39,935 nucleotides of DNA from Tyzzerella sp. (GTDB taxonomy: Bacteria; Bacillota; Clostridia; Lachnospirales; Anaerotignaceae): positions 1 to 39,935 of the forward strand of contig DXZA01000066.1 of NCBI GenBank assembly GCA_019415525.1. The letters run 5' to 3'. A model generated the notes under the pieces. That model was not told where the DNA came from. It saw only the letters and a list, made by a program, of their open reading frames with translations, and searched no databases. Each line of letters starts with the position of its first letter. Position 1 is the first letter of the stretch. A program made the position numbers and the translations under genes. Shown piece after piece: positions 33,637-39,935 of this stretch.

Positions 33637-35223
33637 ATGGAAGTATATAAGGTGTTACTTGTAGACGATGAACCACAAATTTTACGTGGTATGGAAACAG
33701 GTATTGATTGGAAATCATTTGGTTTTGAAGTTATTGGAGTTGCATCAAATGGAAAAGAAGCTTGGGAGATGATACAAAATAATCGACCTGATGTTTTAAT
33801 TAGTGATATTAAAATGCCATTTATGGATGGTTTGGAATTAGTTGAAATAATTAATAAGAACTTTATTAAAATGAAAATAATACTTTTTTCTGGTTTTGAT
33901 GATTTTGAATATGCACAGAAAGCTATTAGATATGGTGTTTCAGATTATTTATTAAAGCCTGTAAGTATGCCACAAATGGAGGAACTTCTTAAAAAGACCC
34001 ATAAAGAAATTGAAAAAGAAATTGAAGAAAAAAATAATAAACAGTATTTACAACAGATTTATAAAGAAAACTTACCTCTTTTAAGAGAGCAATTTTTAAT
34101 AGAACTTATAGAAGGTAGAATATCACAAGATAAAATAGAGCGTCGATTAAAAATGTTAAATATTGATTTTAACTTTGAAAGATGTGTTGTTGCAGTTATA
34201 CAGCCTGACTGGGAAGATGAATATGCTGAACTAAATATGTTTTCAATATTAAATATTATAAATGAACTTTTTGAAGATTTCAGCTATCATTTTTTATTTA
34301 GATGTTATGAAAATATAGTTCTTATAGCACATGTAGAAGACAATAATAAATTACAAAATGTATTAAAATGTTTAAATGAGGGTAATGTTTTTGCTAAACG
34401 ATTTATGGAATTTGATTTTTATTGTGGTGTAGGAAATGTAGTTTCTGGCATAGAACAACTTGAATATTCTTATAAAAGTGCACGTTCTGCCCTTAAATAT
34501 AGTGTTGTATCAGATGATGAAAACATAGTTTATATTAAAGATATTGAAAATCCATTAGAATATAATCAAACTTATTTTGATGAACAATATACAGAGGTTT
34601 TAGAACTTTCTGTCAAAATGGCTGATGAAAATAAAATAAATACAACTATTAATAATATTTTTCAAGAACTTGAACGATGTAAAAAGAATTTTGAAGAGTA
34701 TCAAACATATATATTGGAATTAAGTTTTTCATTATCTAAAATTGCAAATCAGTTTGATTTAGAAGATGAAAGCTTTTTTGATACACGATATATTATGACA
34801 TCAGTTTTATCGCAGCATACAGGTGACCAGCTTAAAAAATGGTTATATAATTATGCTGTAAATTTAGGATATGCAATAAATCAAAAACGTATAGATAATA
34901 ATGTTATATTAGCACAAAAAGCCAAAAAATATATTGATGAAAACTTTAGTGACTCAACATTATCAGTAGAAACATTATGCGATTATTTACATATAAGTCA
35001 TTCTCATTTTTCAAATATTTTCAAAAAAGTACATGGTATTAATTTTATTACTTATCTTACAAAGCGTAGAGTTGATGAAGCCGTTACACTATTGAAAACA
35101 ACAGATTATAAAACAAAAGTTATAAGTGAGATGGTAGGTTATCCGGAGTCTAACTATTTTAGTTATGTATTTAAAAAATATATGAATGTTTCTCCGGCTA
35201 ATTTCCGTAGGCAAGAAAGGTAA
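33637..35223 (+). CDS. YesN-type response regulator with AraC DNA-binding domain
   Basis: 528 residues. Receiver domain (1-120) with phospho-acceptor D57 in VLISDIKMP, acidic pair D10 D11 in LLVDDEPQ, and K106 in YLLKPV. The central 120-420 region is the poorly conserved linker typical of YesN proteins. The C-terminal AraC double helix-turn-helix (about 425-528: LSVETLCDYLHISHSHFSNI, then ISEMVGYPESNYFSYVFKK) binds DNA. The partner kinase follows 6 bases after the stop. The ribosome site is modest (GTGGGG). YesN proteins mostly activate carbohydrate uptake genes. The symporter at 38365 and the PTS genes are candidate targets. Confidence 0.92.
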   Translation: MEVYKVLLVDDEPQILRGMETGIDWKSFGFEVIGVASNGKEAWEMIQNNRPDVLISDIKMPFMDGLELVEIINKNFIKMKIILFSGFDDFEYAQKAIRYGVSDYLLKPVSMPQMEELLKKTHKEIEKEIEEKNNKQYLQQIYKENLPLLREQFLIELIEGRISQDKIERRLKMLNIDFNFERCVVAVIQPDWEDEYAELNMFSILNIINELFEDFSYHFLFRCYENIVLIAHVEDNNKLQNVLKCLNEGNVFAKRFMEFDFYCGVGNVVSGIEQLEYSYKSARSALKYSVVSDDENIVYIKDIENPLEYNQTYFDEQYTEVLELSVKMADENKINTTINNIFQELERCKKNFEEYQTYILELSFSLSKIANQFDLEDESFFDTRYIMTSVLSQHTGDQLKKWLYNYAVNLGYAINQKRIDNNVILAQKAKKYIDENFSDSTLSVETLCDYLHISHSHFSNIFKKVHGINFITYLTKRRVDEAVTLLKTTDYKTKVISEMVGYPESNYFSYVFKKYMNVSPANFRRQER

Positions 35224-35229
35224 TTAAAT

Positions 35230-37056
35230 ATGCTAAGAAGGTTAAAAGAAAAATATCATAATAAAAGCATACAGTTTGTAATATTATCAGCATTATCAGG
35301 TGTAGTTATTATTTTGTTTTTGATACTTGCCATAATATTTACAAATTATATGAAAAATATATTAGAAGATTTTATTAATGAGAAAAAAGAGCAACAAACA
35401 GAAGTTTTGGCTGAAAGTATGGAGAGAGAATGTAAAGAAGTAGTTGATTTTTTTGATACAGTATATTATAAAATCATAAAAAAAGAAACTTTACAAGGTG
35501 AAGAGTTTAATAAATTAATGGACTTTGTTTGTGATGAAAATGAAGAATTAATAGACAGCTTGGTTCTTTATAATGAAGAAGGAGAAATTATATATGAAAA
35601 TCAAGGAGAAAAAATTTTAAATCTTACAAATGCCAAAAAAGAAAAACTTCTTTATAATAGTACATTAGATATTGGAAAAACTTGGTTTGAAAAAGATTTG
35701 CAATATGATGATATATTAGTTTATCGTTTTGTAGAAATAAATGTTAATGGTACTGTAAAATCTGCAATTCTTGTAGTAACATTACCATATGAACGTATTG
35801 AACAAGTTTTTCAAGTTTTTGAAAATGAGTCTTATGGCTATTCATATATAAAAACACAAGAAGGTAAATTGTTATATCACCCTAAAAAACTTCAAATAAG
35901 CCATAATATTTATAAAGAAAATATAGGTATAGAGCCTATTACAGAAGATGGAACTTATGAGCAAATATTTAATAATAAGAAGTATCTAGTTCGTCAACGT
36001 ACAATAGGCTATGTAGGTTGGAAAATAATATCAGTTTCATCTATTGATGATATAATGTATGCTGAATACCCTATAACATTACTTATTTGGAGCTTGTTGA
36101 CAGGTTTGGTAATAGTGGCATTATTAATAAATAGATATATTGTTCATAAAATTACTTCACCTATTGAAAAATTAAGCGAAACAGTTGAAAAGTTTGATGA
36201 TAAAGACCTAGATAATGAAATCAAAATTGAAGGTACATATGAAGTTCGCTATTTATCAGAAAGCTTTAATAAAATGCGTAAAAGAATAAAACAGCTTATG
36301 ATTAAAGCTGTACAAAAAGAACAAGAGTATTGGAATATGAAAATGAAGTTATTACAGTCACAGATTAATCCACATTTTTTATACAATACTTTAGACTCTA
36401 TAATATGGATGATTGAAAGTAAAAGATATGATGGAGCTTCAAAAATGGTATCATCATTAGCTTTATTTTTCCGTACATCATTAAATAAAGGTGAAGATTT
36501 TATTACAATAGGTAAGGAACTTACACATGTAGAAAGCTATATGGAAATTCAAGGTATTAGATTTGAAGATAAGTTCTCATTTGAAATAGAAAGTGACGAA
36601 AGTATAAAAAAATATATGTGTCCTAAACTTATTATACAGCCTTTGGCAGAAAATGCAGTATATCACGGTATGGAAGGTATGTATGGTGATGGTGAAATAA
36701 TAATTTCTGCTTATGAAAAGAATGATAAAATATATATAGATGTTATTGATAATGGAGAAGGAATGACCGAAGAACAGATTGAACATATTATGAATAATAA
36801 AGTTGTTTCTAGTCGCAGAGGTTCCGGAATTGGTGTAAGAAATGTAGATGAACGTTTAAAACATTGTTTTGGAAAAGAATATGGCATTACAATAACAAGT
36901 GAAATAGACGAGGGAACAAAAGTTAGTATATGTATTCCTAAAGTGGAGGATTTGAATGAATACTGGAAAACAACAAAAAATTCTTCTTATAATAATAATG
37001 ATAATACTTGTTCTGACAGGGGGCTATCTGTGGAAACAACAACAAAATCTTACTAA
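35230..37056 (+). CDS. YesM-type sensor histidine kinase
   Basis: 608 residues. Membrane helix (about 17-40), extracytoplasmic Cache-like sensor (45-275), second helix (279-302), HAMP (303-355), then the His_kinase domain with H382 in INPHFLYNTLD and an HATPase domain with the N box IIQPLAENAVYHG and G box DNGEGM. The catalytic domain should end near VSICIPK. The frame runs a further 30 residues and overlaps the next gene by 101 bases, a much longer overlap than elsewhere here. Signals for the kinase may come from the membrane-anchored sugar-binding protein that follows. Confidence 0.92.
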   Translation: MLRRLKEKYHNKSIQFVILSALSGVVIILFLILAIIFTNYMKNILEDFINEKKEQQTEVLAESMERECKEVVDFFDTVYYKIIKKETLQGEEFNKLMDFVCDENEELIDSLVLYNEEGEIIYENQGEKILNLTNAKKEKLLYNSTLDIGKTWFEKDLQYDDILVYRFVEINVNGTVKSAILVVTLPYERIEQVFQVFENESYGYSYIKTQEGKLLYHPKKLQISHNIYKENIGIEPITEDGTYEQIFNNKKYLVRQRTIGYVGWKIISVSSIDDIMYAEYPITLLIWSLLTGLVIVALLINRYIVHKITSPIEKLSETVEKFDDKDLDNEIKIEGTYEVRYLSESFNKMRKRIKQLMIKAVQKEQEYWNMKMKLLQSQINPHFLYNTLDSIIWMIESKRYDGASKMVSSLALFFRTSLNKGEDFITIGKELTHVESYMEIQGIRFEDKFSFEIESDESIKKYMCPKLIIQPLAENAVYHGMEGMYGDGEIIISAYEKNDKIYIDVIDNGEGMTEEQIEHIMNNKVVSSRRGSGIGVRNVDERLKHCFGKEYGITITSEIDEGTKVSICIPKVEDLNEYWKTTKNSSYNNNDNTCSDRGLSVETTTKSY

Positions 37057-38245
37057 AGTGATTTCTGTTGTATTACCTAATGATTATAAAAATACTCAAC
37101 AAGATTGGATTGAAGGTATAAAAACTTGTAGTACTGATTTAGATTTTCAAGTTAACTTCTTTTTTGAAGAAAATGAAGAAGAGCTTAATAAAAGAATTGA
37201 TATTGAAAATAGTCAAAATATTTCAGCATTAATTACAAGTAATGATTGCAATATATATTCAAAAGACCTTTTTTCAGAAGGTTATAATTTAGCATTTAAC
37301 ATAGCACAAAAATCACGTCCTGTAAAATTGCAAGAAAATGATAATGAATTTAAAATAGGTATTTCATTATATAATAAAGATGATACTTTTATTGATACAT
37401 TATCAACAGAAATTGAAAATGCTTTAAAAAAAGTAAGTAATGATAATGATATTAGGCTTCTTTTAGATGTTGAAGACGCAAAAGGCGATAAATATGAGCA
37501 AAATCGTCATATAGAATATTTTATGGAACAAAAATGTGATGTTATAGCTGTAAATATTATAGATACTTGGAATGCTTCAAAAGTTATAAATAGAGCAAAA
37601 GAAGAGGACATACCTGTTATATTTTTTAATAGAGAACCTTCTGATGAAGATATTAGTCTTTGGAATAATGTTTATTATGTAGGTACTGATGGTATAGAAT
37701 TGGGAAAAATGCAAGGTGAAATTTTAACTGAAGCATTTTTAAAAAATAATAGTGAAGTAGATAAAAATAAAGATGGTATACTTCAATATATATTAGTAGA
37801 AGGTGAAGAAGGTCATAGCGACTCTGTAAGAAGAACAGATGCAATGTTAAAAAAAATTGATAATAATTTTACAACGGAACAAATATCATTAGTTTCAGCT
37901 GATTGGAAAAGAGATGTAGCAAAAGAGGAATTTTCTAAGGTTGATATAAATAAAATACAAAATAGTGAAGCTGTTGTATGTAACAATGATGATATGGCTC
38001 TTGGTGTATTAGATGCTATGAAAGAAATGGGTATTGAAGATTTTCCGGCAATATTAGGTGTAAATGGAGATAGTGAAGTTATTGATAATATAGAAAAAGG
38101 CTATATATTAGGTACAATTTCACAGAATATAAAAGGTCAGGCAGATATCATTGCCAATTTATCTTTTAAATTATGGAAAAAAGAATATATAAATGAGGAA
38201 CAGAAGATATATATTTCAGGTGAAAAACATATAAAATTATATTAA
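36956..38245 (+). CDS. Membrane-anchored sugar-binding protein (galactose/glucose-binding type)
   Basis: 429 residues. A short cytosolic start and one hydrophobic helix (about 9-24) act as an uncleaved anchor, with no lipobox. Residues 33-115 resemble the first part of a periplasmic-binding lobe, and a complete type I sugar-binding domain then starts again at about 123 (FKIGISLYNKDD, CDVIAVNIID, VIFFNREP, YYVGTDGIELG, VCNNDDMALGVLDAM, ILGVNGDSEV), close to the galactose/glucose-binding family. No permease or ATPase is near, so a sensing role with the YesM kinase is more likely than transport, as in the XylFII-LytS/YesN system of Clostridium. The start lies within the kinase gene behind GGAGGA (36945-36950). 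Confidence 0.88.
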   Translation: MNTGKQQKILLIIIMIILVLTGGYLWKQQQNLTKVISVVLPNDYKNTQQDWIEGIKTCSTDLDFQVNFFFEENEEELNKRIDIENSQNISALITSNDCNIYSKDLFSEGYNLAFNIAQKSRPVKLQENDNEFKIGISLYNKDDTFIDTLSTEIENALKKVSNDNDIRLLLDVEDAKGDKYEQNRHIEYFMEQKCDVIAVNIIDTWNASKVINRAKEEDIPVIFFNREPSDEDISLWNNVYYVGTDGIELGKMQGEILTEAFLKNNSEVDKNKDGILQYILVEGEEGHSDSVRRTDAMLKKIDNNFTTEQISLVSADWKRDVAKEEFSKVDINKIQNSEAVVCNNDDMALGVLDAMKEMGIEDFPAILGVNGDSEVIDNIEKGYILGTISQNIKGQADIIANLSFKLWKKEYINEEQKIYISGEKHIKLY

Positions 38246-38262
38246 AAATATATTTTGAGGAT

Positions 38263-38304
38263 AAATTCGTATTTTTTGAAGAGAAATACGAATTTATTTT
38301 TTTT
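38263..38304 (+). terminator. Terminator after the sensor operon
   Basis: AAATTCGTATTT (38263-38274) pairs perfectly with AAATACGAATTT (38284-38295), followed by a T-rich tract. It sets the symporter gene apart, for which no clear promoter is seen in the remaining 60 bases. Confidence 0.85.
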
Positions 38305-38364
38305 ATAAAAGAAATTAAAATAATACACGTAGTCAAGGAAAAAAGAAAAAAGGGGAGAAATAAA

Positions 38365-39804
38365 ATGAGTCAAGCTACAAACACAAATGGTACTGTATAT
38401 CAAAATACAGTTTCCAACAAAGCAAAATATACTGTATCACAAGGTACTGCATATGAGGGAAAAATTCCTGCCAGAGTAAAATATACTTTTGCATTTGGTG
38501 CATTAGGTAAAGATTTAATTTATGGAATGATAGCAACATTCTCTATGATATACTTTACAGATATTATTAAGGTATCACCTGTATTTATAGGTATGATGTT
38601 TTTCTGTGCTAAACTTTGGGATGCTTTTAATGATTTATTTATGGGTATGATAGTAGATAATACAAGAAGTAAGTATGGAAAATTTATTCCTTGGTTAGTA
38701 ATAGGAACTTTAATAAACGCAGTTGTATTTGCAGTATTATTTACAGATTTTCATTTAAGTGGTGTTGGATTATGTGTATTTGTTACTGCCGCATATATAC
38801 TTTGGGGTATGACATATACAATTATGGATATTCCTTATTGGTCAATAATTCCTAATTTAACATCAGACCCAAAAGAAAGAGAAGAAGTTTCTGTTCTTCC
38901 TAGAATATTTGCAAGTATTGGTCAGTCATTAATTATAGCAGGTTTTGGTGTACAAATTATAAACGGTCTTGGTGGTGGTCAGGCTGGTTATCATAAATTT
39001 GCAATTATTATAGCTATAGTTTTTATATTTACAATAGGTGTTACTGTATTTAACCTTCCAAGAACAAATGATAATACAAATGCAGAAAAGAAAAAAATAT
39101 CTTTTAAAGATATTTTCCGTATAATCCGTGAAAATGACCAGCTTCGTTCAGCTGTAGCATTAATACTTTTATATAATGTAGGTATTCAGCTTGTTATGGG
39201 TGTAGCAACATATTATTTCACATATGTTTGTGGTAATGCAGGTATGCTTTCAGCATTTATGATTAGTGCATCTGTTGCAGAAGTTGTTGGACTTATAGCA
39301 TTCCCAAAAGTAACAGCTATGCTTTCAAGAAAAAATTCTTTCTTACTTGCTTGTACATTACCATTCTTTGGACTTGGTATGTTATTATTAGTAGGTATAT
39401 TTGCACCACAGAATGTTATTTTAACAGCTATTGCAGGTGTAATTGTAAAAATAGGTATGGGACTTGAATTAGGTTGTGCAACAGTATTCCTTGCAGACGT
39501 TGTAGACTATGGTGAATACAAAATAGGTGAAAGAAACGAAGGTGTTGTATTCTCATTACAAACATTAATAGTAAAATTTACATCAGCATTAACAGCTCTT
39601 GGAATAGGCTTTGCTCTTGATTTAACAGGATATGTTCCAGGACAAGAACAAAGTATGCTTACAATGAATTTTATACGTCTTCTTATGTGCATAATTCCTG
39701 CTGTTAGTATGTTAATTGCATATTTTGTATATAGAAGTAAATATAAATTAACAGATACATATATGAAAGAAATTAATAAAGAGCTTGATTCTAGAAAAGC
39801 ATAA
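38365..39804 (+). CDS. GPH-family sugar:cation symporter
   Basis: 479 residues with about 12 membrane segments. Glycoside-pentoside-hexuronide family signatures: KLWDAFNDLFMGMIVDNTRS with KYGKFIPWLVIG, and YTIMDIPYWSIIPNLTSDPKERE. It would import a glycoside together with a sodium ion or proton. The first 30 residues are a polar extension rich in Thr, Asn and Ser ahead of the usual start (ARVKYTFAFGALGKD). No EIIA-like regulatory tail as in LacS is present. A strong AAAAAAGGGGAG lies upstream. The substrate is unknown and may be controlled by the sensor system just before it. Confidence 0.92.
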   Translation: MSQATNTNGTVYQNTVSNKAKYTVSQGTAYEGKIPARVKYTFAFGALGKDLIYGMIATFSMIYFTDIIKVSPVFIGMMFFCAKLWDAFNDLFMGMIVDNTRSKYGKFIPWLVIGTLINAVVFAVLFTDFHLSGVGLCVFVTAAYILWGMTYTIMDIPYWSIIPNLTSDPKEREEVSVLPRIFASIGQSLIIAGFGVQIINGLGGGQAGYHKFAIIIAIVFIFTIGVTVFNLPRTNDNTNAEKKKISFKDIFRIIRENDQLRSAVALILLYNVGIQLVMGVATYYFTYVCGNAGMLSAFMISASVAEVVGLIAFPKVTAMLSRKNSFLLACTLPFFGLGMLLLVGIFAPQNVILTAIAGVIVKIGMGLELGCATVFLADVVDYGEYKIGERNEGVVFSLQTLIVKFTSALTALGIGFALDLTGYVPGQEQSMLTMNFIRLLMCIIPAVSMLIAYFVYRSKYKLTDTYMKEINKELDSRKA

Positions 39805-39833
39805 TTTCATAATAAATAAACCCTTTTAAATAA

Positions 39834-39880
39834 AAATATAACTCATAAAATATTAAGTTTTGTGGGTTATATTTTTTTTA
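39834..39880 (+). terminator. Terminator after the symporter gene
   Basis: The 17-base arm 39834-39850 pairs with 39858-39874 (two G-T pairs) around a 7-base loop, then a T run. Confidence 0.85.
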
Positions 39881-39913
39881 ATAAATTTTTGTTTTTTTTT
39901 AATATTTTAATTA

Positions 39914-39919
39914 TTGACT
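39914..39919 (+). promoter_or_regulatory. Possible -35 box at the window edge
   Basis: TTGACT lies 16 bases before the end of the window. A matching -10 box would fall outside, so this is only a hint of a promoter for the next gene. Confidence 0.2.
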
Positions 39920-39935
39920 TTAATAAATTAATAAT

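Overview
This is an AT-rich window (about 30% GC by eye) from a low-GC Firmicute. Clostridia of the Lachnospirales type fit best. The grounds are an S-layer-homology (SLH) surface protein, Firmicute PTS, LacI and YesM/YesN families, an F-type ATP synthase operon, strong TTGACA/TATAAT promoters, strong Shine-Dalgarno sites and clear hairpin-T terminators. I see no tRNA, rRNA, CRISPR array, insertion sequence or phage block. The assignment is an inference from gene content.

Layout. (1) 328-6188: a giant SLH surface protein carrying several FMN-binding domains with flavinylation-type D-x-x-S/T-x-A-T motifs. Its frame breaks at a run of 12 A followed at once by TGA, and coding sense continues in the -1 frame to 6188. 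(2) 6265-6825, minus: a PadR regulator. (3) 7230-13169: ATP synthase genes atpB-E-F-A-G-D-C. There is no separate delta gene. Instead the alpha gene has an extra N-terminal segment of about 86 residues that reads as the C-terminal domain of subunit delta fused to alpha. (4) 13314-13922: a lone NlpC/P60-like hydrolase. (5) 14242-23826: an alpha-galactoside locus with a LacI regulator, complete sugar ABC transporter, an HPr-like protein without the phospho-histidine, GH36 alpha-galactosidase and, after a terminator, a GH13 amylosucrase-like enzyme. Together these suit import of raffinose-type sugars, removal of galactose and cleavage of the remaining sucrose. (6) 23870-28427: trehalose locus (treR, EIIBCA, phosphotrehalase) with four operator-like palindromes. 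(7) 28467-33478: LacI regulator divergent from a PTS EIIBC gene abutting a cytosolic GH31 enzyme. (8) 33637-38245: YesN-type response regulator, YesM-type kinase and a membrane-anchored sugar-binding protein, probably a three-component sugar sensor. (9) 38365-39804: a GPH-family sugar:cation symporter.

The genes form a sugar-uptake region (ABC, PTS and cation symport side by side, each with its own regulator) next to the energy-coupling ATP synthase. The two most unusual items are the delta(C-terminal)-alpha fusion and the A12 frameshift site in the SLH flavoprotein.
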